The notes: a model not told the origin generated them from the letters alone. A stretch of DNA of 64,000 nt from Archangium primigenium (GCF_016904885.1 NZ_JADWYI010000001.1:8241224-8305223), one strand, 5' to 3'; shown: positions 19,172 through 28,276, counted from the stretch's first letter. Program-made: numbers and translations.

Positions 19172-21538
19172 ATGAGTCAGTTGGCGAAGGTGCTTGAGGA
19201 GCGCGAGGAGGACGTCCTTCGCGCGTGGATGGGCCAGGTGCGCCAACATCTGGCGCCTGGGGGCGAGACCCACGCGGAGCTTGAGGATCACATCCCCCTC
19301 TTCCTGAGGCAGCTCCGGACGGTCCTGCGTGGGGAGACCTCCCGGGACCACGTCTCGCCCGAGGCGGGCACGAGCGCCGTGGGCCGCGAGCATGGCGCCC
19401 AGCGCTTCCGGCTGGGCTTCGCGCTGGGCGCGCTGGTGCGCGAGTACGGCCTGCTGCGCGACGTGCTGTTGGATCTGATCGCCGAGCAGGGACTGCGCGT
19501 CTCGCTGGAGGAGGTGCGGCTGCTCACCAACTTCGTGGCCACGGCCATCGCCGAGGCGGTGGAGGAGCACACCCGGCAGCAGGAGCGGGAGCTGCGGACC
19601 TTCAAGTCCCTGGTCGAGGCCAGCGACAATTACATCGCGCTCGTCGACCTCGAGGGGCAGGTCACCTACTTGAACCCCGCGGGCCAGCGGCTGCTGGGCT
19701 TCTCCAGTCTGGAGCAGGCGCGCGCCACCTCGATGATGGCGTTCGTGAGCGAGGACTCCCAGGAACTCGTGGCGCGCGACGTGGTGCCCCAGCTGCTCCA
19801 GGGGCACACCTGGCAGGGCGAGGTCCTCCACCGCCACCTCGGCACGGGCGAGGCCATCCCCCTGGCCGCGCACACCTTCCCGGTCAAGAACGAGCACGGA
19901 CAGGTGGAGCTGCTCGGCTCCATCGGCCGGGACTTGCGTGAGCGCAAGCGCCAGGAGACCGAGCGCGAGCGGCTGCTGCGGGAGACCGAGCAACTGCGAC
20001 ACCAGGCGGAAGGCGAGCGCGCCCGGCTCAACGCCCTCTTCCAGCAGGCCCCCGTGGCCATCGGCGTCCTGCGCGGCCCCGAGGTCGTCATCGAGGTGGC
20101 CAATCCCCTGCTGTGCCGCCTCTGGGGACGCGAGCCCGAGCAGGTGCTGGGCAGGCCCGCGATGGACGCCCTGCCGGAGATGCGCGGCATGGGACTCGAC
20201 GACGAGGTGCGCCGGGTGATGGCCACGGGCGTGCCCTTCGTGGCCACGGAGCTGCCGGTTCAATTCAAGCGAGGCCCGGGCGAAGCCCTGGAGCCCGGGC
20301 ACTTCTCCTTCGTCTACGACGCCCTGCGCGACGAAGCGGGCCACATCGAGGGCGTCCTGCTCATCGCCACGGAGGTGAGCGAAGCGGTGCTCGCGCGCCA
20401 GCGGGTGGAGGCCCTGCTGCGGCGGTCCCAGGAAGCCGAGCAGGCCCGGGCCGCGGTGATGGATGCGCTCGCCGAGCAGTCGCTCATCGCCATGAGCTAC
20501 CTGCACGGCCCCGACTACGTCGCCCAGACCGAGAACGCGCTCAACCGCCGGCTGGCGGGCCGGGACTCGCTGGGCCAGCCCTTCCGGCAAGCCTTTCCGG
20601 AGCTGCACCAGCAGGGATTCACCGCGATGCTCGACCGGGTGCGTGAGACCGGGGCGCCCCTGGTGAACTACGAGACCCTGCTGCGGATGGAGTCCACCCC
20701 CGAGAAGCCCGCGCACGAGATGATCCTGGACTTCGTCTACCAACCGGTGCGCGCTCCGGGCAGCGGTGTCGCCGGCATCCTCACGCTGGGGCTCGAGGTG
20801 ACCAAACAGGTGCACGCGCGGCGCGACGCCCAACGCATGGCGGAGGAGGAGCGCCGGCTGCGCGACTTCGAGCAGCACCTCATCGGCATCGTGAGCCACG
20901 ACCTGCGCAATCCCCTGAGCGCCATCCTGCTCGGGCTCCAGCTCCTGCTGCGCCGCGAGTCCCTGGACGCGCGCACCCTCCAGTCCCTGCTCCGGCTCCA
21001 ATCGAGCACCGAGCGCGCCGTGCGCATGGTGCGCGACCTGCTCGACTTCACCCAGGCGCGGCTGGGCGGTGGCTTGAAGATGGAGCGCGCGCCCATGGAC
21101 ATGCACCCGGTGGTGCTCGGCGTCGTGGAGGAACTGCGGATGACGCACCCCGAGCGGGAGCTGCGGCTGGAGCAGCACGGAGACGGACACGGCGCGTGGG
21201 ATGGAGACCGGGTGGCGCAACTGCTCGGCAACCTGGTGAGCAATGCCCTCAAGTACAGCCCGGCGGACAGCCCGGTCACCGTGCGCGGGGTGGGAGATCC
21301 CGAGGCCCTGTGGCTGGAGGTGCACAACGGCGGCGCGCCCATCGCGCCCGAGGCCTTGCCGCGGCTCTTCCAGCCCCTGCAGCGCGCGGTGGCGGGCAAC
21401 GACAAGGCAACGCGCAGCGTGGGCCTGGGCCTGTACATCGTGGAGCAGATCGCGCGCGCGCATGGCGGCGGCGTCCAGGTGACGTCGAGCGCGAGCGAGG
21501 GCACGCGCTTCACCGTGCGCCTGCCCCGCTCGGGTTGA
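19172..21538 (+). CDS. PAS-domain sensor histidine kinase with RsbRD-like N-terminus
   Basis: The product is 788 residues, with AGGAGGT at 19164-19170 before the ATG. Residues 1-140 are an all-helical RsbRD-type sensor domain (EEDVLRAWMGQVRQHL onward). Two clear PAS regions follow (about 145-265 and 290-410, with a helix RERKRQETERERLLRETEQLR between) and a probable third (about 430-550). The HisKA box IVSHDLRNPLSAI places the phospho-acceptor at His576. The HATPase domain has GNLVSNALKYSPADSP and a GLGLYIVEQIARAHGG lid. There is no receiver domain, no membrane segment and no adjacent regulator, so it is an orphan soluble kinase. Confidence 0.9.
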   Translation: MSQLAKVLEEREEDVLRAWMGQVRQHLAPGGETHAELEDHIPLFLRQLRTVLRGETSRDHVSPEAGTSAVGREHGAQRFRLGFALGALVREYGLLRDVLLDLIAEQGLRVSLEEVRLLTNFVATAIAEAVEEHTRQQERELRTFKSLVEASDNYIALVDLEGQVTYLNPAGQRLLGFSSLEQARATSMMAFVSEDSQELVARDVVPQLLQGHTWQGEVLHRHLGTGEAIPLAAHTFPVKNEHGQVELLGSIGRDLRERKRQETERERLLRETEQLRHQAEGERARLNALFQQAPVAIGVLRGPEVVIEVANPLLCRLWGREPEQVLGRPAMDALPEMRGMGLDDEVRRVMATGVPFVATELPVQFKRGPGEALEPGHFSFVYDALRDEAGHIEGVLLIATEVSEAVLARQRVEALLRRSQEAEQARAAVMDALAEQSLIAMSYLHGPDYVAQTENALNRRLAGRDSLGQPFRQAFPELHQQGFTAMLDRVRETGAPLVNYETLLRMESTPEKPAHEMILDFVYQPVRAPGSGVAGILTLGLEVTKQVHARRDAQRMAEEERRLRDFEQHLIGIVSHDLRNPLSAILLGLQLLLRRESLDARTLQSLLRLQSSTERAVRMVRDLLDFTQARLGGGLKMERAPMDMHPVVLGVVEELRMTHPERELRLEQHGDGHGAWDGDRVAQLLGNLVSNALKYSPADSPVTVRGVGDPEALWLEVHNGGAPIAPEALPRLFQPLQRAVAGNDKATRSVGLGLYIVEQIARAHGGGVQVTSSASEGTRFTVRLPRSG

Positions 21539-21554
21539 ACAGCCGACGCGGCGG

Positions 21555-22907
21555 TCACTCCCGCTTGAGGAGGCGAGGCGTGGCCTCGCCCTTCCACCAC
21601 AGCTCCAGGGCGTCTGGCTTGAGGCCGATTCGCAGCATGTCCACCCCGTCCACCGCCAACAGGCCGCCGGTCGTCAACGGCGTCAGGTGGCGGGGCGCCG
21701 GCCAGAGCGGATGGCCGGGGCGCGCGATCCACAGACCGTCCTTCCCGGCCGTCACCACGTACGTGCCGTAGGTCCCGGGGGCGGCCTGGACCGTGGCCGC
21801 GGGAAGCGTGACGGGCTGGAGGCGCGCCTCGACCGCCGGCAGCGCCCAGGCATAGTCGGCACCCGCGCCGGGGGCGGGCTTCGCCGCGAGGAGCGCCTTC
21901 AAGGCCCGCGCATGCGCCGCGTCCAGCGCCTGCTCCGACGCGGTGGCCACGTCCGGGGCCACGCCCGTGCCCTCCCAGTTCGTCTGGCTGACTGGATGGA
22001 CCGGACGCCCCGCCGAGACGCTCAGCATGAAGCCCGGCGCGATGGGCACGAAGTCGTTGTTGTTGGCCGCGCCGGCGGTGCCCGCGCCCACCAGCGTGCC
22101 CAGCTTGAACTGCCGCACGTCGTACGCGAAGGACTCGGCCGCCGACGCCGAGCCCTGGTCGATGAGGACATGGAGCGGCGTGCCGGGCATCCGACCCGCC
22201 GGGAGGTGATCGAGCGCCCGCGTCTGCACGGGCTCGCGCCCGGCACGCAGGAAGGTGATCTCGAGCGTGCCCGGCTTCAGGAAGTGGCTGACCAGGTACT
22301 GCACCGCCTCGGAGGCCCCGCCGCCATTCCCGCGCAGGTCGATGAGCACGGCGTCGCCGCCTTTGAGAAAGCGCATCGCGGCGTCATAGGCCTGTCCCGT
22401 CTCGTCACTGACCCAGTGGAACGCGGTGATTCGCAGGTAGCGGACATTGCCCTCCAGGATGCGCATGTCGCTCAGGCCATGGTTCTCGCGGCGCGCGGCC
22501 GTGGCGTCGAAGCCCGCCAGGTCCTGCCCGGGCGGGCCCGCGGCGGGCGCCGTCGCGGCGGCATAGCGCTGCGGGTTGAACTCGAGGAACGCATGGCCGT
22601 CGCCACTCGCCTCCCGCAGGTCACGGGAGACCAGGCTCGCGAGTTCGTTGGGAGCCTCGACGTTGTACCGTCCGGCCGCCCTGGCCTGGTCCAGTCTCGC
22701 GAGGATGGCGGGCGTCTTCTCGGGGAACACGTAGGCCTTCTGGTAGGCGGCCTTGACGGCGCTCAGCACCGCGTCCCGTTGGGCCGACGACAGGGATTGC
22801 ACTCCCTTGGCTTCGGTCATGGGGGTGCGCACCTGGGCCTCGGCGGGGGTGCGGCAGCCCATCAGGACGAGCGCCATCGCGGCGGCTGAAATCGAGTTCA
22901 AGCGCAT
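21555..22907 (-). CDS. S41-family (tricorn/IRBP-type) peptidase, secreted
   Basis: The product is 450 residues from ATG 22907, with TTGGAG upstream. The N-terminus MRLNSISAAAMALVLMGC looks like a lipoprotein signal. The S41 core is clear: VRYLRITAF, AVLIDLRGNGGG (about 186-197) and QGSASAAESFAYD with nucleophile Ser255. The lysine that CtpA/Prc proteases carry about 25 residues later is missing (GAGTAGAANN), placing this with the Ser/His/Glu-type S41B/IRBP-like enzymes. No PDZ domain is evident. It sits 29 bp downstream of a MarR-type gene and probably shares its promoter. Confidence 0.85.
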   Translation of the reverse strand: MRLNSISAAAMALVLMGCRTPAEAQVRTPMTEAKGVQSLSSAQRDAVLSAVKAAYQKAYVFPEKTPAILARLDQARAAGRYNVEAPNELASLVSRDLREASGDGHAFLEFNPQRYAAATAPAAGPPGQDLAGFDATAARRENHGLSDMRILEGNVRYLRITAFHWVSDETGQAYDAAMRFLKGGDAVLIDLRGNGGGASEAVQYLVSHFLKPGTLEITFLRAGREPVQTRALDHLPAGRMPGTPLHVLIDQGSASAAESFAYDVRQFKLGTLVGAGTAGAANNNDFVPIAPGFMLSVSAGRPVHPVSQTNWEGTGVAPDVATASEQALDAAHARALKALLAAKPAPGAGADYAWALPAVEARLQPVTLPAATVQAAPGTYGTYVVTAGKDGLWIARPGHPLWPAPRHLTPLTTGGLLAVDGVDMLRIGLKPDALELWWKGEATPRLLKRE

Positions 22908-22936
22908 GAGCAACTCCAAGAATGTCGTGAGAGGGA

Positions 22937-23422
22937 TTACGACTGGGATTTCGCGGCCAGGGCCTGGGCCTGTTGCTGAATCCGTTCCCCGAAGGGACGT
23001 TGCGTGAGCGCGTCGATCGCCTCGCCGACGATCCGGGACAGCGGCGCGGAGAGCTCCGCGTCGAGCTGGGCCGCGGCGGCGTTGGTGGCGGCCCACTGCC
23101 GCTGAAGGTCCGGGATCATCTTCTCGGTCCGCCCGGTCAACACGACGATCCGCTCTCGCGCGTCATCGCCCGGTCGGAGCTCCACCAGCCCGTCCTTGAC
23201 CATCTGCGACACGGTCTGGCTCACGGCCGAATGGCTGATGCCGATGTGGCGGGACAACAACCGGATCGACGAGGGCCCGGTCGCCATGAGCGCACGGAGC
23301 ACGGGGGTGTAGCGGGGGCGCCACGTCAGCCCGGCGGCCGCATAGGCCGCTTCGACGTCCTGGTCGAGCAGGTCGATCAAGTGCCGCACGAGCGTGCCCA
23401 ACGTCGGAGAAGCAGGAGCCAT
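22937..23422 (-). CDS. MarR-family transcriptional regulator
   Basis: The product is 161 residues. The winged-helix core is visible: YTPVLRALMATGPSSIRLLSRHIGISHSAVSQTVSQMVKDGLVELRPGDDARERIVVLT. The recognition helix is SHSAVSQTVSQMVKDG, and the wing contains the DDARERIV motif typical of MarR proteins. It precedes the S41 peptidase and likely regulates this two-gene operon. The -10 element ends only about 6 bases from the ATG, so the mRNA is probably leaderless. Confidence 0.88.
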   Translation of the reverse strand: MAPASPTLGTLVRHLIDLLDQDVEAAYAAAGLTWRPRYTPVLRALMATGPSSIRLLSRHIGISHSAVSQTVSQMVKDGLVELRPGDDARERIVVLTGRTEKMIPDLQRQWAATNAAAAQLDAELSAPLSRIVGEAIDALTQRPFGERIQQQAQALAAKSQS

Positions 23423-23428
23423 GACCCC

Positions 23429-23457
23429 GATATATAAGCACTGTTACATCTCGTCAA
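23429..23457 (-). promoter_or_regulatory. Strong sigma-70-like promoter for the MarR-S41 operon
   Basis: On the minus strand: TTGACG (23457-23452), a 17-base spacer, TATATC (23434-23429). The initiation point would fall at or next to the ATG at 23422, predicting a leaderless transcript. Confidence 0.6.
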
Positions 23458-23495
23458 CCGGACGGAGCCCGGGTCCAACCAGTCCCCCGCAAAGC

Positions 23496-23531
23496 GAATC
23501 GCCGAGCCCCGGACGGGAGGCTCGGCGATTC
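23496..23531 (-). terminator. Long hairpin terminator after the fascin-like gene
   Basis: Perfect 13-bp arms GAATCGCCGAGCC (23496-23508) and its complement (23519-23531) with a 10-base loop, 23 bp past the stop of the minus-strand fascin-like gene. There is no long U-tract, but the stem is among the most stable in the window. Confidence 0.6.
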
Positions 23532-23554
23532 ACGACGTCAACGTGGGGAGGCGC

Positions 23555-24577
23555 TCAGTTGCAGCCGGTGCCCTTGGTCGGGCCGAGGTCGGCCCACTGG
23601 ATCTGCCCGTCGGGGACGCCCCAGCGCGCGTTGGTGTAGCTCTCCAGGTCGATGAGCGCGTCGGCGCTGCCCTTGTTCCGGGTGCAGCAGCCGCTGCAGT
23701 CCGAGTCGGCGCACGTGTCGTACACGGTGACCACGATCGTCTTCGAGCCGGACTTCAGGCAGAGGTCATGGAGCTTGTAGGCGTTCATGTTGGGGAACAC
23801 GGCGGCGATGTTGCGCGCCGACACCCACGCCTCGGACTTCGTGCCCGAGCACGCCGCGAACTGCCCGGCCCAGGTACAGCCGTTGTACTTGACGCACTCC
23901 TCGCTGCCCGGGTCCGGGTACGAGGTGTAGTTGGTCTTGTTGGCGGTCTTCCAGACGAGGCCCGCCGCGTCACAGCCCGACCCGGACGGAGGCGGCGTCG
24001 TGCCACCGGACAGGCCGGAGATGGTCAGCTTCTCCCAATCCCCGAGCGCGCCGCCATACGCGAACACCGTGCCGCCGCCGCCGTTGGCCGCGGACACCCA
24101 GTGGCCCGTCGTCACCGTCTGCAAGCCCACGACGTCCCCGTTGACGATCGTCCCGCTGCCGCTCTGCTTGACGATGCGGAACGTCTCCCAGCCCTGGCGG
24201 TTATAGCTGGCGGCGTTGAGCGAGGAGCCGCCGCCGTTGGCCGCCTGGAAGTACTGGCCCGAGCCGGCGCGGATGAAGACCTGATCGCCGCTCTGCAGCG
24301 AGCCGCCGTTGATGTCGTCGATGGCGAACTGCTCCCACGCCTGCACCGCCGTCGCCGTGGCGTTGACCGCCCCGCCGCCGTTGTTCTGCGCGCTCAGGAA
24401 CCGGCCGCCGAGCACCGTCTTGAAGCTCACCCCGGAGAAGACCAGGGGGCTCGCGGCGGCCTCGGTCACGTCCTCCAGCCCGTCGGGAGAACCCTCCACC
24501 GGAGCGCACGCGCTCGTGAGGGACAACACCGCGCACGTGGCGCCCAGGAACAGCTTGGAGCGATTGAACTGGAACAT
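23555..24577 (-). CDS. Lipoprotein: fascin-like beta-trefoil plus expansin/barwin-like domain
   Basis: The product is 340 residues. The signal LFLGATCAVLSLTSAC has lipobox TSAC. Residues about 45-195 form a fascin-like trefoil with three similar units, each with an aromatic plus ANGGGG or QNNGGG turn (FLSAQNNGGGAVNA, YFQAANGGGSSLNA, HWVSAANGGGGTVFA). After a TTPPPSGSG linker, residues about 205-340 are cysteine-rich and contain KTIVVTVYDTCADSDCSGCC and ALIDLESYTNARWG. This resembles the double-psi barrel of expansins, barwin and GH45-like proteins, including the VxDTC motif. A carbohydrate- or wall-binding surface protein is likely. Confidence 0.8.
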   Translation of the reverse strand: MFQFNRSKLFLGATCAVLSLTSACAPVEGSPDGLEDVTEAAASPLVFSGVSFKTVLGGRFLSAQNNGGGAVNATATAVQAWEQFAIDDINGGSLQSGDQVFIRAGSGQYFQAANGGGSSLNAASYNRQGWETFRIVKQSGSGTIVNGDVVGLQTVTTGHWVSAANGGGGTVFAYGGALGDWEKLTISGLSGGTTPPPSGSGCDAAGLVWKTANKTNYTSYPDPGSEECVKYNGCTWAGQFAACSGTKSEAWVSARNIAAVFPNMNAYKLHDLCLKSGSKTIVVTVYDTCADSDCSGCCTRNKGSADALIDLESYTNARWGVPDGQIQWADLGPTKGTGCN

Positions 24578-24661
24578 GGACTCGTCCTTGTCTGACGAAG
24601 GAGGTGGAGGGTGCCCTGGAGGTTAGAGAGCCCCTGGGGGCGGGATTCGGGTCATGGGAAT

Positions 24662-24680
24662 CAACAGGGTGTTCCTGTTG
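24662..24680. promoter_or_regulatory. Inverted repeat upstream of the fascin-like gene
   Basis: Perfect 7-bp arms CAACAGG and CCTGTTG with a 5-base centre, about 85 bp upstream of the start codon at 24577. It lies close to a minus-strand TATTAA that could be a -10 box. Operator-like, regulator unknown. Confidence 0.4.
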
Positions 24681-24848
24681 GTCGCTTAATACCGGATTTC
24701 GCGCCTCGGCTCGATCTCATTGCGCGAACACTTCCACCGACATGTGGGACGCCAACCCCCTCCGCCCCATCGGCATGGCGGGCCGCGAGAACACGATGGC
24801 GCTTGAGCTCAAACACAACACGACTGGATGGAGGGACTGACAAGACAT

Positions 24849-24926
24849 TGACATGTCATTGCTCACGCCGTGGCCAAGGTCGGAGAGACCCGCGGCATGG
24901 ACAAGTCGGACGGTGTCGTCTATCCA
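24849..24926 (+). promoter_or_regulatory. Palindrome and promoter of pilin-like gene 1
   Basis: The perfect palindrome TGACATGTCA is at 24849-24858. Further down are -35 TGGACA (24898-24903), a 17-base spacer and -10 TATCCA (24921-24926). The same elements, nearly identical in sequence, precede pilin-like gene 2, which makes the assignment stronger than a single-site prediction. Confidence 0.65.
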
Positions 24927-24951
24927 GCGCCTCGGCCTGGCCTTGCCAGCA

Positions 24952-25605
24952 ATGTCTCACATTCAATCACGGACATCGGACGGCGCCCGCGTGACTCATC
25001 TTCCTCCACAGTCCCCCCCGAAGCGAAGCGGCCTCACCCTCATCGAGGTCGCGATGGTGCTCGCCCTCGCCGCCGTGGTGATCGGGGGCGTGCTGACGCT
25101 CTATCTCAGCACCAGCAACCAGCGAAAAAACACGGAATCAATCGCCGCCGCGCTCTCGGGCGTCCAACGCTTGCTCGCGCTGCTCGCGGGGACGAAGGCG
25201 GACCCCCACGCCTTCACCGCCGACAACATCGTCATCCACAGGGCCAGGATCCTGCCCGAAGAATACTGGCGCCCTGACGACGCGAGCGTCCCCAACGGCG
25301 CCGGAAAGTATGTCCTCCCCAACGGCGCCGGCGTGACGGTCTATCCCGCGACGGAGAGTGGCCCTCCTGGCGGGCTCATCTGGAGCATGACGTTCAAGGA
25401 CGCCAAGAGCTGCATGGCGGTGGGGAAGGAAAACCTCTTCGCGGACAGTCTGCTCGTTCAGGACGCGCAGACCGGAGGGCGGACCCAGACCATTCGCTCC
25501 AGGGATGCCTCCGGGAAGATCGCTTTCGACATGCGCGCGCTGGTCCAGGCATGCGCGGACCCGGCAACTGGTGTCCGGAACATCCGCTGGATTTTTGTCC
25601 CCTAG
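24952..25605 (+). CDS. Type IV pilin-like / pseudopilin protein 1
   Basis: The product is 217 residues from ATG 24952. A conserved in-frame GTG at 24991 would give the more usual 14-residue leader (VTHLPPQSPPKRSG). Prepilin peptidase would cut after KRSG, giving a mature N-terminus LTLIEVAMVLALAAVVIGGV with Glu at +5. A 25-residue hydrophobic helix and the STSNQRK turn follow. The globular part has Cys in DAKSCMAVGK and VQACADP, likely a disulfide pair. It is a paralog of the gene at 28862. No pilus assembly genes lie nearby, so it may serve as a minor pilin or secretion pseudopilin. Confidence 0.78.
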   Translation: MSHIQSRTSDGARVTHLPPQSPPKRSGLTLIEVAMVLALAAVVIGGVLTLYLSTSNQRKNTESIAAALSGVQRLLALLAGTKADPHAFTADNIVIHRARILPEEYWRPDDASVPNGAGKYVLPNGAGVTVYPATESGPPGGLIWSMTFKDAKSCMAVGKENLFADSLLVQDAQTGGRTQTIRSRDASGKIAFDMRALVQACADPATGVRNIRWIFVP

Positions 25606-25665
25606 CGGCCATCTCGGAGAAGCGCCCTTCCAGACGAACCGCTGGCATGCGTGATTGTCCCCCGC

Positions 25666-28209
25666 ATGCGCACGCCGACCGACCGCCATCTGCCGCCCGA
25701 CCGCGAGGCGTTCCGCTCCGCCGAGCCCCCCACCGGGCGCGTCCTCGTCATCGCCCCCACGCGCGCGGCGTGCGAGACCATCGAGCTCGCGCTCGGGCTG
25801 CACCTGGAGACCTACCTCGAGACGCACCACGGCCCGCGGGTGCGCGCGTTGGCCCGGGCCGGCGCGGGCTTTGGCATCGTGGCCGGAACGGGGACGGGGA
25901 AGACGCTGGCCATCCGGCTCATCGCCGAGGAAGTGGTCGGCCAGGCGGGCACGGTTCCGCTCCGGGTGGGCGTGGTGAACCGCGAGCGCGAGGCCACGCC
26001 CGAGCTGCCCACCTGGAACGTCATCATCGTGACGACCGGCATCGCGCGGCGCTGGTTCCAGAACGGCGACATCCTCCCGCACGACACGCTCGTCATCGAC
26101 GAGATCCACCAGACATCGGCGGAGCTGGAGCTGTGCCTCGCGCTCGGCAAGCGCGCGGGCTGCCGCTTCATCTGGCTGTCCGCCACCGTGGACCCGGCGC
26201 TCTACGCGCGCTACCTGGACAGCGCCGACGTGCTCGAGGTCCAGGCGTTCGATCCAAGGAAGGTGGCCACCGTCACGCTCGTGCGCCGCGAGCCACTCGC
26301 CTTCCTCGATGCGACCTTCCTGCTCGCCGTGGAGAAGGAGCGGCGGGGGGTGGGCGTCTTCCTTCCCACGCGGGCGGCGGTCGAGCAGGCGGCCCTGCAC
26401 ACGCGCACCCTCGAGCCGCGCATCCACGCGGCGCACTACCACGGCGGGGAGCCCCTGCGCGCCCTCCGGCCGTTCCTCGAGGGCCCGCCCCCCCTGCCCT
26501 ACCTGCTCGCCATGACGGCCGCGGGCCAGAGCGCGCTCAACGTACAGGGGCTCGACACCGTCGTCATCGAGGACTCGCGCTTCGCCAACGTCATCGAGCG
26601 CGGGCGCAACGTCCTCACGCGCGTGCCCCTGGGCAACAACGAGCTGCTGCAGATGGCCGGGCGCGTCCATGGCCGCGTGGAGGGGGGCCGCGTCTTCATC
26701 CTGAGCCAGCGCGAGCTGGACTTCTTCGCGCTCCGTCCCACCGGGCCCGAGTTCCAGCTCGCCGGGGACCCGGAGCGCGTGGCGCTCACCGCCGCCGCCC
26801 TGGGCGTCCGGGCCGATACGCTGGACCTGCCCGTCCCGCTCGATGTGCCCACCTACCGCCGCGTGTTCCAGCGGCTCCAGGCGCGCGGCATCGTCGATGA
26901 GCAGGGACGGCTCACCTCCTACGGGCGTGCCGTCGAGACCCTCCCAGTGGAGCGGGCCTGGGCGGAGCTGCTCGTCCAGGCGGAGGACTCCCTGCTGCCC
27001 TTCCTCGCCGTGTGCAGCGCCATCGACTCGCTGCACCGCATGACCCGCGAGGCGCGGGACCTGGCGGGGGTGGAGGTCGCGGGGAGCGACCACCTCACCG
27101 CCTACGCCCTCTACGCCGAGGCGTACCAGGAAGCGGGCTTCATCGGGGAGGTGTACGGGCTCGCGCGCCACCTGTTCCACGCGGAGAAGCTGGAGCGCTG
27201 GGCCGAGCGGCGCGGCGTGCTCGTGAAGGCCCTCGAGGAAGCGGCCCTGGTGACGGCGGGGGTCTACCGGAGCGTGGGGGTCGCCCTGCCCGAGCACCTG
27301 CCCCCCGTGGACGGGGACGTGTACCGCCGCTTCGCGGACCTGCTCGCGCGGGTGATGCCCTTCGACCTCGTCATCGACGAGCGGACGGCCGCGGGCGAGC
27401 AGGCGCGCGTCGCGAAGACGAGCGTGTGTGGCAACTGGGGCGCGGTGACGGGGGTGCTCCGCTACTTCGCCGACCGCTCGGGGACTCCGCATGCGTCCAT
27501 CGACGGCACCCACCTCCCGGCGGACCTGTTGAGGACGTACGCGCACCGCGCCGAGGCGGGGATCCTCTACGATCCGTGGCACCTGTCCCTGGTGGTCGAG
27601 TGGCGCGTGACGTCCGCGGGCTTCGAGCTGGAGCGCGAGCGCGAGGTGCTGTCCACCTGGGGGCCCGAGCGGGTGGACCGCGCACGGCATGCGCTCGCGG
27701 AGGCGATGGCGCGCGGCGAGGCGGAGCATCCAGCGGTGCGTCGCAACCAGCCGGGAATCGACGAGGTGCGCGAGGTGTGGCGCCGCTCGGGCGGACGCAC
27801 GGCGAAGCTCGGTGTACCCGAGCTGACCGCCCTCTACGCGGCCCAGCTCGGAGACGTCACGTCGATGGACGCATTCCATGCCCACCCGTTGGCGCTCGAC
27901 CTGGAGGCGGTACTGCCGCGCGAGGTCCGCGAGCGCTTCCTCGCGCTGCCGGACACGGTGGACCTTCACGGTGAAAGGGTGGAACTCGACTACGAGGTGG
28001 AGCGGGACGAGCACGGGACCCCCTTCGGGGTGGTCTGGCTCCACCTGTCCGAGGAGCTCGCTCGCACGCTCGTGGAGGAGGACCTCCCGCTGGTCGACCG
28101 GCCCGTGCGCCTCCTCGTGGGCCACGGGCGCGACGCCGTGCGCGCCGACACCCTGTTCGAGCTCCAGGAGCTGCTCGACCTGATGGACCCGTCCGACGGG
28201 TTCGATTGA
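25666..28209 (+). CDS. DEAH-type superfamily 2 helicase (HrpA/HrpB-like)
   Basis: The product is about 847 residues. The start is ATG 25666; a GTG at 25651 is an alternative. Motifs: Walker A GTGTGKT (74-80), Walker B as DEIH (145-148, the DEAH-box variant), motif III SAT (172-174), and motif VI QMAGRVHGR (about 325). A ratchet/winged-helix-like segment (LQARGIVDEQGRLTSYGRAVETLPV) follows. The C-terminal 350 residues are unlike the HrpB C-terminus I know. Expected role: NTP-dependent RNA unwinding. It lies between the two pilin-like paralogs, 60 bp after the first. Confidence 0.85.
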   Translation: MRTPTDRHLPPDREAFRSAEPPTGRVLVIAPTRAACETIELALGLHLETYLETHHGPRVRALARAGAGFGIVAGTGTGKTLAIRLIAEEVVGQAGTVPLRVGVVNREREATPELPTWNVIIVTTGIARRWFQNGDILPHDTLVIDEIHQTSAELELCLALGKRAGCRFIWLSATVDPALYARYLDSADVLEVQAFDPRKVATVTLVRREPLAFLDATFLLAVEKERRGVGVFLPTRAAVEQAALHTRTLEPRIHAAHYHGGEPLRALRPFLEGPPPLPYLLAMTAAGQSALNVQGLDTVVIEDSRFANVIERGRNVLTRVPLGNNELLQMAGRVHGRVEGGRVFILSQRELDFFALRPTGPEFQLAGDPERVALTAAALGVRADTLDLPVPLDVPTYRRVFQRLQARGIVDEQGRLTSYGRAVETLPVERAWAELLVQAEDSLLPFLAVCSAIDSLHRMTREARDLAGVEVAGSDHLTAYALYAEAYQEAGFIGEVYGLARHLFHAEKLERWAERRGVLVKALEEAALVTAGVYRSVGVALPEHLPPVDGDVYRRFADLLARVMPFDLVIDERTAAGEQARVAKTSVCGNWGAVTGVLRYFADRSGTPHASIDGTHLPADLLRTYAHRAEAGILYDPWHLSLVVEWRVTSAGFELEREREVLSTWGPERVDRARHALAEAMARGEAEHPAVRRNQPGIDEVREVWRRSGGRTAKLGVPELTALYAAQLGDVTSMDAFHAHPLALDLEAVLPREVRERFLALPDTVDLHGERVELDYEVERDEHGTPFGVVWLHLSEELARTLVEEDLPLVDRPVRLLVGHGRDAVRADTLFELQELLDLMDPSDGFD

Positions 28210-28247
28210 GCACCGCGAGGAAGTCCGTGTACACCGCGTCGCGCCTC

Positions 28248-28276
28248 GAATCGAGGACCGAATCTGTCCGCGATTC
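28248..28276. promoter_or_regulatory. Operator copy shared with the WYL/GFA intergenic region
   Basis: 11-bp arms (left ending GAGGAC, right starting GTCCGCG) are symmetric at 10 of 11 positions around a 7-base centre. It ends 69 bp before ATG 28345. The arms, centre and the following 30 bases are nearly identical to 33815-33870 between the WYL regulator and the GFA gene. Confidence 0.7.

Larger units (their letters stand above)
24578..24951. other. 374-bp intergenic region with two divergent control regions
   Basis: The left part holds the control region of the fascin-like gene, with an inverted repeat at 24662-24680. The right part holds the promoter and palindrome of pilin-like gene 1. 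Short frames here overlap in several phases and look non-coding. The region is less GC-rich than its surroundings. Confidence 0.6.

Noticed and set aside
18350-21463. A 1037-codon minus-strand frame opposite the histidine kinase
   Set aside because: The kinase on the plus strand has RsbRD, PAS, HisKA and ATPase features; the antisense frame has none.
24604-24994. Two overlapping short frames upstream of the first pilin-like gene
   Set aside because: They overlap the promoter and palindrome that are conserved with pilin-like gene 2, and lack any supporting start site.
25138-28125. A 995-codon minus-strand frame opposite the helicase
   Set aside because: The plus-strand frame has all helicase motifs; the antisense frame shows only GC-driven composition.
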